Positions 42,043-51,608 are shown, counted from the first letter of the stretch. The stretch is 54,500 nt of DNA from Neocallimastix lanati (nom. inval.) (GCA_016946835.1 JACVTC010000029.1:279001-333500), one strand, 5' to 3'. The notes: generated by a model from the letters alone, not told the origin. Translations and numbers: made by a program.

Positions 42043-42060
42043 TTTTTTTTCTTGTTATAT
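41537..42060. repeat. Compound tandem duplication, period about 294 bp, with a nested repeat
   Basis: Block A ('TATAAAGCTATTTATAATTA', about 41537-41632) recurs at 41831-41926. Block B ('AAAAATTATTCATAATTGAT', about 41659-41712) recurs at 41724-41780 and 41945-42002. The order is A-B-B'-A-B, each ending in poly(A), GAGA and 'TTTTCTTGTTATATATTTTT'. It lies between the CBM1 gene and the Copia insertion. No coding content. Confidence 0.85.
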
Positions 42061-42346
42061 ATTTTTAAAAATAATAAAAGTATGAAGAAAGAAATTATAT
42101 ATTTTATATATAAATCTATATATATATATATATATATATATAATAAATAATACATAATAAAATAATATTTAAAAATTATCATTAATTAAATTCTTTATTT
42201 ATTTCTATTTCAATTTTTAATTTTTTACAATAATCTAACTTTTTATAAATCTATCTATTTATTCATTTATTTATTTATTCATTTATCTATTTATTTATTT
42301 ATCTATTTATTTATTTATTTTTATGTTCAACAAGTTATTATTGTAA

Positions 42347-42351
42347 GTTTT
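42347..42351. repeat. Target-site duplication GTTTT, left copy
   Basis: GTTTT here and at 48675-48679 flank the retrotransposon. The LTR edge runs into T, so the exact edge is ambiguous by one or two bases. Confidence 0.6.
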
Positions 42352-42556
42352 TTTTAGACACATTAATGTTTATATAATTAAATAATAGTTTAATTTATTT
42401 ATATTATAGATATTTTATTATTTATTAACATATTTTTTTATGAAAATAGAACTGAAGAAAAACATATTCATTTAGAAAGCTTTTATACATGAATATTATT
42501 TATTAAATTAATTGATTGGTTAATATAAAATGAAATATAGTAAATATATTTTAACA
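42352..42556 (-). repeat. 3' LTR (205 bp)
   Basis: On the minus strand it begins TGTTAAAATA just after the polypurine tract and ends ...GTGTCTAAAA. It differs from the other LTR only by C against T in 'TTATTAA(C/T)ATAT'. The terminus is TG...AA rather than TG...CA. Confidence 0.9.
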
Positions 42557-42565
42557 CTCCTCCTC
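42557..42565 (-). promoter_or_regulatory. Polypurine tract GAGGAGGAG
   Basis: Read on the minus strand, GAGGAGGAG ends exactly at the TG of the 3' LTR, the expected place for plus-strand DNA priming during reverse transcription. Confidence 0.85.
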
Positions 42566-42595
42566 AAATGTAACTTCGTTTCAATGTTACATTTG
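42565..42595. repeat. 10-bp inverted repeat beside the polypurine tract
   Basis: CAAATGTAAC and GTTACATTTG are separated by 11 bases, between the end of pol and the polypurine tract. A hairpin here could mark the 3' end of the element RNA. Confidence 0.75.
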
Positions 42596-42620
42596 TTTAA
42601 TTTTAACTATTTTTTTAGAA

Positions 42621-44000
42621 TTAAAATTTTAAATCCTCAATTTTATATAATAAAGAATTTCTGAATTTTTCCATAAGAGTGTTATTCAGATATTTAGTGA
42701 ATCCATCGGCCAAATTATTTTGAGATTGAATATATTCTAATTTTATAAAATTTTTATTTATTATTTCTCTAATATAATGAATTCTTATATCAATATGTTT
42801 TGTCTTCGGATTAATGGATTGATTTTTGCTGTTGAATATGGCAGCTTTGTTATCTATTTTTATTTTAATACATTTAATATTATAATATAATTCTTTCATT
42901 AAGTTTAAATACCAAATGCAGTGCTTGCCACATTCACTCAGACTATAATACTCCGATTCTGCAGTAGATGTTGACACACAGTGTTGTAGCTTGGAACACC
43001 AGCTAGTTGGTGCGTTGCCCATGGTTACTAAAAAACCTGTTGTTGATCTTCTGGTTTCAGTATCTCCTGCAAAGTCGGCATCAACAAAGGCTTCTATTCC
43101 TAGTTTCCTTGTATAGTTTATCACGTAACTCGTTGTTCCTTTAAGATATCTTAGTATTCGTACGACATTGTTCCAGTCTTCCATATTCGGATTATTTGAT
43201 TTTCGTGCTGCTTTACTTACCGAAAATAGAATATCAGGTCTGGTGCATATAGCAATGTAGAGTAAATTTCCTATTGCACTTCGGTAGGTAGTTTGATTAA
43301 ACTTTATATTTCTAAGTTTGTCGTCCGTAATTGGTTTTGTATTCCTTAATGGTTTTTCATTATTCATATTGAATTTCTCTAAAACCTCTATAATGTATCT
43401 TCTTTGATGCATAAAATATCCATTTTTGTGTTTAACAAATTTTATTCCGATAACGAAATACACGTCTCCAATTTCTTTTATTTTATATTTTCTTTTGAAA
43501 TATTCTTTTATAATTTTAATTTCATTCTCTTTTCCAGCAATTAAAATATCGTCAACATAAATACCGACGATACATAAAATGTTTTTATTTTTACCATTTT
43601 TTACATATATACATGGTTCACTTACCATTCTTCTAAGTCCTATTTTAGTTAAGAATTTATTAATTTCTTTATTCCATTCTCTTCCGCTTTGTTTCAGACC
43701 ATATATTGCCTTGTTTAATTTCCAGTATTTTGTATTAAAGTCTGGATGACCTTCTGGAGGTTTCATATAAATATTTTCACTTAACTTGGCATTAAGGTAA
43801 GCAGCGTTTATATCGATTTGTTCTATATTAAAATTATTTTGGGCTGCAATTGAAGTTAAAATTCTGATAGAGTCGTGTTTTAACGTTGGTGCAAAAGTAT
43901 CATGAAAGTCTATTCCAAGTTCTTGGGTAAAACCTCGTGCTACCAATCTTGCCTTTCTTTTTGTTATCTCGCCATTCGCATTTCTTTTATATTTGAAAAT
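42621..44000 (-). CDS. pol: Copia Pol, C-terminal part: reverse transcriptase and RNase H
   Basis: Same frame as the upstream Gag-Pol, separated from it only by the TAG at 44001-44003; the frame is open from there to the stop at 42621. The first Met is at 43946 (441 residues), but real translation would require readthrough of the TAG. RT: 'KARLVARGFTQ', catalytic Asp in 'QIDINAAYLNA', 'AIYGLKQSGREW', and the 'YVDD' box (near 43566). RNase H: 'FVDADFAGD', 'STTGFLV', 'STAESEYYSLSE', 'DNKAAI' and 'KTKHIDIRIHYIRE'. It copies element RNA into DNA in the virus-like particle. All catalytic residues seen are intact. Confidence 0.9.
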   Translation of the reverse strand: MFKYKRNANGEITKRKARLVARGFTQELGIDFHDTFAPTLKHDSIRILTSIAAQNNFNIEQIDINAAYLNAKLSENIYMKPPEGHPDFNTKYWKLNKAIYGLKQSGREWNKEINKFLTKIGLRRMVSEPCIYVKNGKNKNILCIVGIYVDDILIAGKENEIKIIKEYFKRKYKIKEIGDVYFVIGIKFVKHKNGYFMHQRRYIIEVLEKFNMNNEKPLRNTKPITDDKLRNIKFNQTTYRSAIGNLLYIAICTRPDILFSVSKAARKSNNPNMEDWNNVVRILRYLKGTTSYVINYTRKLGIEAFVDADFAGDTETRRSTTGFLVTMGNAPTSWCSKLQHCVSTSTAESEYYSLSECGKHCIWYLNLMKELYYNIKCIKIKIDNKAAIFNSKNQSINPKTKHIDIRIHYIREIINKNFIKLEYIQSQNNLADGFTKYLNNTLMEKFRNSLLYKIEDLKF

Positions 44001-47000
44001 CTATCGTGAGGAAATTACATTGGCATTTTTGGGTATATATTTAATTGTATTAAATACATTTAAGTTTTTCATATTGCTTAATTCTTCATTTACTGCATTA
44101 ATCCACTCTTTTCTATCGATTAAATTTTGAATGTCTTTATAATTTTCTGGTTCTCTTAAGGTATTTGTTGTCTTTCTTCTTTTGTTATTACTTTCATTTA
44201 TAACATTCATAGTTCTTTTTTTATTATTGGTCTCGATATTATTTAATTTAAATGAATTGTTATTAGTCAATAAAGTATTTATAATTTCGTTTCCATTACG
44301 TTGAATATAATTTTTATTGATAATTGTGTTGTCATTTACTCTGCTGCTTTCAATATTATTATTGTTATTGATTGTTTTATTGGCTGTATTATCATTTATT
44401 TTATTATTATTATCTTCTCTATTTTGGCTATTATTATTATTTTCAATATTATTATTATTAATTCTAATTTTATTATTACTATTATTTGTATTATTATTAT
44501 TACTATTATTTGTATTATTATTATTATTATTATTTATATTATTATTATTGATAAAATTATTATTGGTTATGTCATTATTATTAATTTTATTATTGTTTAT
44601 ATTATTATTATTATTTGTATTATTATTAATGAAATTATTGTTATGGTTATTATTATTGATATTTTCATTGTTATTGTTACTATTATTGTTACTGTAATTA
44701 TTATTTCTTTGTTTTTTGTTATATTTTCTTTTATTCTTAGAATTATTTTTATTGATTATATCTTCGTATATATTTTGTATATTGATATTATTTAATATTG
44801 ATGAATTTCTTAGGATGTTTTCTGAATTAAAAAATTCATTAGAACTTGGATAATCAATTTTATTTAATCTTTGTTGAATATTATGATTAATGTTATATGT
44901 ATTGGTATCGTATGTATTTTTATTATAGTATGTATTATATGTATTATTTCCCCTGATTTCGTGATCCGGAATAAAATTGGAAAATTCAGGTGAGCATTCT
45001 TTAAGATAACTGTTTCCAGGATTGGATTCGAAAAAAGCAACAGATCTAGATAGGATTATTTTATTAGTAGTAATATCTAAAATTTTGTAAGCTGATGGAT
45101 TTTCAGAGTATCCTAGAAAAATCCCTGGTTTAGTATTGTTATCGAATTTAGATCTAAAGACTTTAGGAATAAAGAAATAAACTTTGCATCCAAATACTTT
45201 AATATTTGAATAGTTGACCTTTGTTTTGTTAATTATTTCATAAGGTATTTTCATATTTATTCCTTTGTGTGGAATGCGATTATGTATATAATTAGCAGTT
45301 GAGGTAGCATCTTCCCAAAATTGGTGACTAAGTTTAGAGTCATTCAGCATAGCTTTGGCGGAATTAATTAGGGTGCCATTGAATCGTTCCACCCTTCCAT
45401 TTTGTTGTGGGTTATATGGTACAGTTAGCTGATGTTTGATACCATAAGATTTAAAGAATAAATTAAAATTATTATTGCAAAATTCTGTACCATTATCCGT
45501 TCGAATATATATAATTCTAGTATTATACTTATTTTTAATACTTAAAAACCAATTGTAAAATGAGTTAAAGGTGTCACTTTTAGATTTTAAAAACAAAGTC
45601 CATCCATAGCGTGAATAGTCATCGAGGATTGTAAAAAGATATTTGTTACCATAAAGTGATTCAGGAAGAGGTCCAACCAAGTCCATGTGAAGTAATTCAA
45701 ATATATGTTTCGACTTATTTATTGCTTGCTTATATGGTTTATTTTTAAGTTTTGAATTCATACAAATTGGGCATTGATTAACTGGTGTATTAAGTTTTAA
45801 TAATTTGTTTTTAATATGACTAATATCAAAATGACATAATCTTCTATGCCATAAATTTAATCTCTTTGCTGCATTTGGTGTAGTGAAATTTATTTCTAAA
45901 TTATTATGTTGATTGTTATTATTATTGAGATTTATTTTATTATTGGAAAACCAAATTTTAAATGTATTAGTCTTGGTTGCAGTGATGTTAACTATTCTTT
46001 TATCATTGCTATCGTAAATGATTGCATATGATTTATTATTTGAATTATTAAAAACAATTTTATAATTTTCTTTTAGTAATTTGCATATAGATATTAAATT
46101 TTTATTGATGGCTGGAGAGTAGTATACCTCATTAAGTATTACTTCATTGTTGTTTACATACCCCTTAAATTTTCCTTTATGGACAGCTGTAATTATTTGT
46201 CCATTAGCTAGATTAATTTCTTCATTACATTTTTTTATGTCTATTAGAAGATTAAGATTGCTTGTGATATTGATTGAAGCACCGGAGTCCAAAATCCAAC
46301 ATGAAAGAAAGTTTTTGTCACTATCTTCATTTAAAAATTCTTTTTCAATGTTACAGTAATTTAATTCAATATTATTTTCTGTATTATAATCTTTAGTAAA
46401 GGCATCTGCGTATATTGTGTCATAATTACTTGAAGAGGCATCATTAGTGTTCAGATAATTAATATCGTTTTGAAATTTTCTTTTGTTTTTAGTTCTTTTA
46501 TTAAATTTATTTTTGTTTTGATTTTTATATAAATTATTTTTTCTGAATTTACATTCATAGAAGTAATGTCCTCTTCTTCCACAATAGTTACATCTTCCAC
46601 TACTCCTTTTGAGACTTTTTCTTTTACCTTTAGTTCTATTATTGTTTCGATAATTCTTGCTCTTTCTTGTTTCAGCATTGAAGAGAACATTATTATTGTT
46701 GTTTTCCTGAATGGAATTTTTTTCTTTTAAATTAGATAAAACGATATTAGGGATGATTTCCTTAACGTATGAGCAGCATAATTCCCAACTCTTGTGTTGA
46801 AAGACGTTTATCCACCTTAGATCTTCAGGTAAGCATCTATTTAGAATGCCTATTTTTGTATTTATACTAAGGTCATTGTCAATTTTCTCAAGTTCGTCTA
46901 TTAAATTTTGCAAATTGGCAATGAATATATTTATATCGGTCTTGGTGTCAAACTTCATTGTTTCAATTTTGTTTTGGATTTCGATTTTTCTTCTTTCCTT

Positions 47001-47438
47001 GCTTTTGGTAAACGATTCTTGGAAGATGTTCCAAATTTGAAAAGCGGTCTTTTCATTTCCATTTATTAGTTTTTGTGTTTGTTCTCCAAGCCCATTTATG
47101 ATAATCCATTTGGCCGTGATGTCGTTAGTTATATCAATGCTTTTAGTGTTCTTTTCATAAACTAACGAACTATCAAATTGATCCTCCGGGTAATCTGTTA
47201 ATTCTTCTCTTATATCTCTCTTTCTTAACTTCTTTACAATTGGATGAAGGACATATTTGGTTAATTTATTTATTGTTAGCAAATACAGAATTTTTCTTCT
47301 CCAACCAGGGTAGTTTTCTGTATTTAGTTCAGTAATTTGGTTGAAATTTTCGGAATAATTAAAGGTTATTCCATTATGTGTAATATCTTCTCCGGTGAGG
47401 TTGATAACTTGTTCTTGGTTTCTTCTTCTTCCAGCCAT
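44001..47438 (-). CDS. gag-pol: Copia Gag-Pol, N-terminal part: Gag, protease, integrase (ends at an amber codon)
   Basis: 1145 residues. Gag (about 25-230) opens with 'TENYPGWRRKI' as in UBN2/retrotran_gag families. The zinc knuckle CNYCGRRGHYFYEC is near 283-296, the aspartic protease 'LDSGASINIT' near 384, the GAG-pre-integrase 'LWHRRLCHF' and CPIC zinc motif near 530-560. The integrase DDE core is Asp near 584 ('MDLVGPLP'), Asp near 647 ('RTDNGTEF') and Glu near 683 ('NGRVERFNG'). A very long Asn-rich linker (about 900-1050) follows, then the start of RT, where 'NANVISSR' is followed by TAG and 'IFKYKRN'. Other Copia elements have Trp at that position, so one TGG-to-TAG change explains the stop. 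The frame continues for 458 more codons without another stop. The product as read lacks RT/RNase H. Confidence 0.93.
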   Translation of the reverse strand: MAGRRRNQEQVINLTGEDITHNGITFNYSENFNQITELNTENYPGWRRKILYLLTINKLTKYVLHPIVKKLRKRDIREELTDYPEDQFDSSLVYEKNTKSIDITNDITAKWIIINGLGEQTQKLINGNEKTAFQIWNIFQESFTKSKERRKIEIQNKIETMKFDTKTDINIFIANLQNLIDELEKIDNDLSINTKIGILNRCLPEDLRWINVFQHKSWELCCSYVKEIIPNIVLSNLKEKNSIQENNNNNVLFNAETRKSKNYRNNNRTKGKRKSLKRSSGRCNYCGRRGHYFYECKFRKNNLYKNQNKNKFNKRTKNKRKFQNDINYLNTNDASSSNYDTIYADAFTKDYNTENNIELNYCNIEKEFLNEDSDKNFLSCWILDSGASINITSNLNLLIDIKKCNEEINLANGQIITAVHKGKFKGYVNNNEVILNEVYYSPAINKNLISICKLLKENYKIVFNNSNNKSYAIIYDSNDKRIVNITATKTNTFKIWFSNNKINLNNNNNQHNNLEINFTTPNAAKRLNLWHRRLCHFDISHIKNKLLKLNTPVNQCPICMNSKLKNKPYKQAINKSKHIFELLHMDLVGPLPESLYGNKYLFTILDDYSRYGWTLFLKSKSDTFNSFYNWFLSIKNKYNTRIIYIRTDNGTEFCNNNFNLFFKSYGIKHQLTVPYNPQQNGRVERFNGTLINSAKAMLNDSKLSHQFWEDATSTANYIHNRIPHKGINMKIPYEIINKTKVNYSNIKVFGCKVYFFIPKVFRSKFDNNTKPGIFLGYSENPSAYKILDITTNKIILSRSVAFFESNPGNSYLKECSPEFSNFIPDHEIRGNNTYNTYYNKNTYDTNTYNINHNIQQRLNKIDYPSSNEFFNSENILRNSSILNNINIQNIYEDIINKNNSKNKRKYNKKQRNNNYSNNNSNNNNENINNNNHNNNFINNNTNNNNNINNNKINNNDITNNNFINNNNINNNNNNNTNNSNNNNTNNSNNKIRINNNNIENNNNSQNREDNNNKINDNTANKTINNNNNIESSRVNDNTIINKNYIQRNGNEIINTLLTNNNSFKLNNIETNNKKRTMNVINESNNKRRKTTNTLREPENYKDIQNLIDRKEWINAVNEELSNMKNLNVFNTIKYIPKNANVISSR

Positions 47439-47943
47439 TTCGAGTACTTTTGAAATTTAAAATTTTTATTATTGTTTTAAATTAATTATATATTTTTTTT
47501 AAAATCTCAATTGATAAAAATATTTTAGTAGTTTTAAAAAAAAATATTATAATATTTAATTCTGTAAATTTTTATTAATTTATTAGTATTAATTTGTTAT
47601 ATTAAAAATTCTCATTTTAATTTTTACTTAAATTTGATTTCATTAATTTGTTACTATTTTTATCTCATTTAGTATTGTAATACCAAACTTTAATAAATAA
47701 GGCATTTATATTATTTAATTTATTATTAATTTTGATTAAATAAAAGGTGATTATTATTTGATTAGATTTTTATTTTTTTATTCATTGATTAGTTTTATAA
47801 TTTCATTTTAATATATTTGATATATTATATAATGTGATTTATTCAAAATTTTATTTAATACATATAATTAGTTTTTTTATTATTACTTTAATTTATTTAT
47901 ACTTTTTTTTATATTAATAATATTTTAGTTTCAAATTTATCTA

Positions 47944-48241
47944 AATACCATCAGTTGACTATTTATTTCTCATCTTGATGATATTAGATTTAATTTAATT
48001 TAATATTAGTATCATCAGTTGACTATTTATTTCTCATCTTGATGATACTGTGTTTATTTTATTTTTAATATTAATATCATCAGTTGACTATGAATTTTTC
48101 ATCTTGATGATATCATTTTTATTTTATTTTAATATTAATATCATCAGTTGACAATAAATTTTTCATCTTGATGATATCATTTTTATTTTCTTTTAATATT
48201 AATATCATCAGTTGACAATAAATTTCTCATCTTGATGATAT
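47944..48241 (-). repeat. Five-unit tandem hairpin array in the Copia 5' leader
   Basis: Five units spaced 64, 65, 64 and 64 bp. On the plus strand each reads ATATCATCA, 22 bases, TGATGATAT. Arms: 47944-47953/47976-47985, 48008-48017/48040-48049, 48074-48082/48105-48113, 48138-48146/48169-48177, 48202-48210/48233-48241. The loop is always 22 bases and its ends (GTTGAC...TCATCT) are invariant while its middle varies. Unit 2 changes A-T to G-C on both arms. Unit 1's single arm change is a C/A mismatch on the plus strand but a G.U pair in the sense (minus) RNA. This suggests selected RNA hairpins, for example for packaging, dimerisation, translation or nuclear export; the role is not known. Confidence 0.9.
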
Positions 48242-48440
48242 TAATTTTATTATTTAACAATTTAACTATAATTTTATTTATTGTTGATTAAAAAAATCTT
48301 TATTTCTTATGGATTTGTTTCGGTAATAAATAAAATACAATAAATAATAAAAATAATAATTTATTAGTTCTTTGGTTTTATTGAAAGGTAAAAATAGAAA
48401 AATTTAATTTATATTATAACTTAACTTTATTTTAATTCAA

Positions 48441-48470
48441 ACTCAATTAGTAGATTGAGACTCTTAATCT
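48441..48470 (-). promoter_or_regulatory. Putative primer-binding site for a half-tRNA-Lys(CUU)
   Basis: Directly inside the 5' LTR, the plus strand reads CTCAATTAGTAGA..GAGACTCTTAATCT. This resembles the D-arm to anticodon-loop part of eukaryotic tRNA-Lys(CUU) (CTCAGT-GGTAGA...GAGACTCTTAATCT). The element RNA is the complement and could pair with a tRNA 5' half. Drosophila copia primes from a tRNA 5' half in this way. No ordinary TGG... 3'-end site is seen here. The tRNA match is recalled, not aligned. Confidence 0.6.
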
Positions 48471-48674
48471 TTTAGACACATTAATGTTTATATAATTAAA
48501 TAATAGTTTAATTTATTTATATTATAGATATTTTATTATTTATTAATATATTTTTTTATGAAAATAGAACTGAAGAAAAACATATTCATTTAGAAAGCTT
48601 TTATACATGAATATTATTTATTAAATTAATTGATTGGTTAATATAAAATGAAATATAGTAAATATATTTTAACA
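48470..48674 (-). repeat. 5' LTR (205 bp)
   Basis: Identical to 42352-42556 except for one T/C. It should hold the element promoter (minus strand) and the R/U5 region; no strong TATA box could be singled out in the A/T background. Confidence 0.9.
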
Positions 48675-48679
48675 GTTTT
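48675..48679. repeat. Target-site duplication GTTTT, right copy
   Basis: Matches the left copy at 42347-42351. Confidence 0.6.
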
Positions 48680-48790
48680 TTTTTTGGATATAATGGAGTT
48701 TAAAGATTTAATTTTTAATAATTAACAATACAAGAGATAAAGCTTTATTATTAAATTATTTATTTCAATGAATAAGTAAATTTAGTCTCA

Positions 48791-48849
<59 letters not shown>

Positions 48850-49161
48850 ATTTTTATTTATGAAATAAGTAATAAAGAATTGATTATATACCAATAGTAA
48901 ATAATGATTTCACAATCATACTTTTAAGTAATGTTGAAAATATAAAACATGAAGTATTTGTAACTAATTAAACAAAATATATATCTATTTTATATATCTA
49001 TTTCATTATGAAAAAAATTTAGTTATATCTTATAATATTAATTGCGAAAATTCTCAATTCATTTATTATCATTATTAAAAAAAAAAAATAAAAAAAAAAA
49101 AAAAGTTATCATTTTCAATTTACAAGAATGGCAGTATCAGTAATAAAACAATGGTAAAAAT

Positions 49162-49290
49162 CTTAAACCAGCTACTGTTCTATAATTTAAAAATCGACCA
49201 ATTTTTGAATTAATTCGTATTTTTAATTATAAATTCATTTAATTCAAAAATTGGTCGATTTTTAAATTATAAAATAATAGTTGGTTTAAG
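49162..49290. repeat. Large inverted repeat (52-base arms, 25-base loop)
   Basis: The inner 32 bases are perfectly complementary (49182-49213 with 49239-49270; core AAAATCGACCAATTTTTGAA). The outer 9 bases (CTTAAACCA/TGGTTTAAG) are also perfect. The 11 bases between them differ only at four positions, all transitions (G to A or C to T in the right arm read against the left). Possible foldback element or hairpin RNA source; no flanking duplication was identified. Confidence 0.9.
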
Positions 49291-49788
49291 AATACGAAAT
49301 TATTCTCCCTCAAATTCACAAACATTTCCTATAATATTAATTAAAAAAAAAATGCATGATTTATTGCATATTTATTTTAGCATATCTAAGATAATTTCTA
49401 ATGAATGTTTCCTCAAATATCTAAAAAAATCCCATCTACTTTACCTACTTTTCCTTCCACAATGAAATCAATAATTTTCAATAGAAGCTAAAGTATCAAT
49501 TATTTCGATAATAAAAATTATATAAAAAGAATAAAAAAGAAAAAAATAAAGATAACGATAAAGATAAATATTAATTCATAATTACCAAAGAAATATAATG
49601 TTATTTGTTAAGTGAAATTTTATTTTAAATATGTAGCTTCTGAATATAATTACAATAGGATCATATTAAAATATTTAATATCTAAGACTAAAAATGAATT
49701 TTAAAATATTATCATCATCAACATTGTCAAACGAATTAAAAAAATGATTTTATAAATAAGAATAAGGTATAGAAATAAAATAGCAGAA

Positions 49789-50139
49789 ATAGATCTATAA
49801 GCTAATGCTATAGATATGAATGATAAAGAACTCATCAATTATATCATTGAATATAGATAAAATTATTCTAATGGATTAAATTAAAGATTCATTCAACCTT
49901 TTATATTTTGCCTTCAAATAAATAAATGTAGTATGAAATTAATTCAATAACTAATTGAAAATTATAAAAAAAACAAGTCAATAAAGAAGTATTCCACACT
50001 ATCCTTATTAACTACATCATATATCTTTAGTATAAGTTATCACTGTTATTGCTTTCACCTCTAATTCATCAATATCATATCTAGTTTGGGAAAAGTTTAA
50101 TATATCTAATTTACATTTGAGGATTGAAAATTAATGTAA
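49789..50139 (+). pseudogene. Decayed ankyrin-like gene
   Basis: One frame of about 117 codons reads ankyrin-like protein (ANAIDMNDKELINYIIEYR; SMKLIQ, stop, LIENYKKNKS) with about eight in-frame TAA/TGA codons and no frameshift. Several TAAs stand where Gln is plausible (one C-to-T change from CAA). The family assignment rests on the 'N-A-I-D..N-D-K' and 'LIE..' spacing and is moderate. Confidence 0.45.
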
Positions 50140-50945
50140 TACTTTATAAATTATTTTTCTTATAATAATTTAGAATCATATATAATGGAAGTTCTTATTC
50201 CAGATATTGATGAATATTTCTCCCAGTAATATTTGTTTAGATGATAAATTTAAAATTTACCATCTAAACTAATGTAATATTCAATCATATAAATTAATTT
50301 GTAATCATTATCATTATCTTCTTTACTATCAACAACAATAGTATATTCAATATATTGCATTGTTCTTTCTTTTTCTCCTAATTATTGTCTTTATTCGTTA
50401 CCATCCTAGGAAATTAATTATTCACTACTTCTAAAATTCCAATTATATTTAATCCTAAATATATAAAAAGGAGCTTCCATTTTAATAGAATAGTTTTCAG
50501 TAAAGAATAGTGTTTTTTTTTTGTTTGTTTTTTTGTTTGTTTGTTTTTTTGTTTTTTTTTTTTTTTTTGTTCAACTGACATATAGTGAAAACCTTTAAAA
50601 TTATTTTATTTTTATTATAAATTATGATAATTAAATATCCTACCTTTCCAGTAACAAGATCTTTTCAAATTTTCATAAGACTTTTTTCAAAATTTTCAAG
50701 ACATATAAAATGTGTATTATTTTCGAATTTAATTTAGTTTAATTAGTATTTTTTTTTTTAATTTTTATAAAAGCATAAATTATTTAAAAAATAAATATTA
50801 AAGATTATAAATTTAATATTAGTATATTAAATAAATATTAAAATGTATCTATAGGAATAAATTAATAAGTATATTTAATTACTTCTGATAGAGTTTTAAT
50901 TATTACTATAATTAAATATAACTCGGTTCCTTTTTAAGGTGAAAT

Positions 50946-50948
50946 TTT

Positions 50949-51028
<80 letters not shown>

Positions 51029-51029
51029 T
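50946..51029. repeat. (TTTA)n microsatellite
   Basis: About 21 tetranucleotide copies. Confidence 0.95.
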
Positions 51030-51279
51030 ATATTATAATTTTTTATAAAGTCTTATGATATTAAAATATTTAGTAATTTAAATATCCAAATAAATTTATG
51101 TTATAGCATAAATTTATCTTTATCACGTTATTTTATATCACGTTTCTTTTTTATCATGTTATTTTCATGATTTATAAATTTATTTTATTAAAAATTTTGT
51201 TAAGTTTTTATTATATATATTGGGAGGTTGCCTTAGGTAATGAAGCTTTTAATTTATAATAATATATAAACATTACTTT

Positions 51280-51297
51280 AAAAAAAAAAAACTAATA
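51280..51297. repeat. Target-site duplication of the retroposon, left copy
   Basis: A12 followed by CTAATA. The right copy, CTAATA directly after the poly(A) tail, ends at 51678. Confidence 0.7.
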
Positions 51298-51608
51298 AAA
51301 ACATAGACTTGCACATATGGGTACCCATCTCCTATAAGGTGATGAGTTATTGGCATACTGTAACAGCTTCCCCACTCTCAATAATCGTTACACACTGCCC
51401 GGAGATGCATTCCTAACGTTCCTACATATATCTCTATTGACCACGAGCATCAGAACGGAATCATTAACTCCTCCCTAGTGGGTGTAATCATTGGCGATTG
51501 GAAAGCCTTATGAATATCACGTGTGGTCTCGTGATATCTCAGGATAGAAACCTCATCCGATTATTTGGTGCCATGCCGAGGATTCGAACCTCGCCCTCTA
51601 CAGTAACC

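Larger units (their letters stand above)
42352..48674 (-). mobile_element. Ty1/Copia LTR retrotransposon, nearly complete and young (6323 bp)
   Basis: Two 205-bp LTRs differing at one base enclose a Gag-Pol frame on the minus strand. Domains run Gag, zinc knuckle, protease, integrase, then reverse transcriptase and RNase H; integrase before RT defines Copia. A polypurine tract abuts the 3' LTR, a tRNA-Lys-like priming site abuts the 5' LTR, and a 5-bp target duplication flanks the whole. LTR identity of about 99.5% means recent insertion. The frame has a single in-frame TAG. The leader between the 5' LTR and gag is about 1 kb and holds a five-unit hairpin array. Inserted between the CBM1 gene and a gene-poor stretch. 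Confidence 0.95.
48680..51279. other. Intergenic region right of the Copia element
   Basis: Contains a 52-base poly(A) (48794-48845), the long inverted repeat at 49162-49290, a decayed ankyrin-like frame (49789-50139), a T/G-rich tract (50510-50568) and a TTTA array (50946-51029). No intact gene. Confidence 0.5.

Noticed and set aside
42367-42556. Shorter LTR with canonical TG...CA ends
   Set aside because: The 15 bases outside it (TTTTAGACACATTAA) are shared by both copies, so they belong to the LTR.
44301-44795. Plus-strand Ile/Leu-rich frames inside the Copia element
   Set aside because: Antisense of the Asn-rich linker of Gag-Pol.
51560-51600. Functional tRNA gene on the minus strand
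   Set aside because: Only the T-arm and acceptor 3' strand with CCA are present; poly(T) occupies the place of the 5' half.
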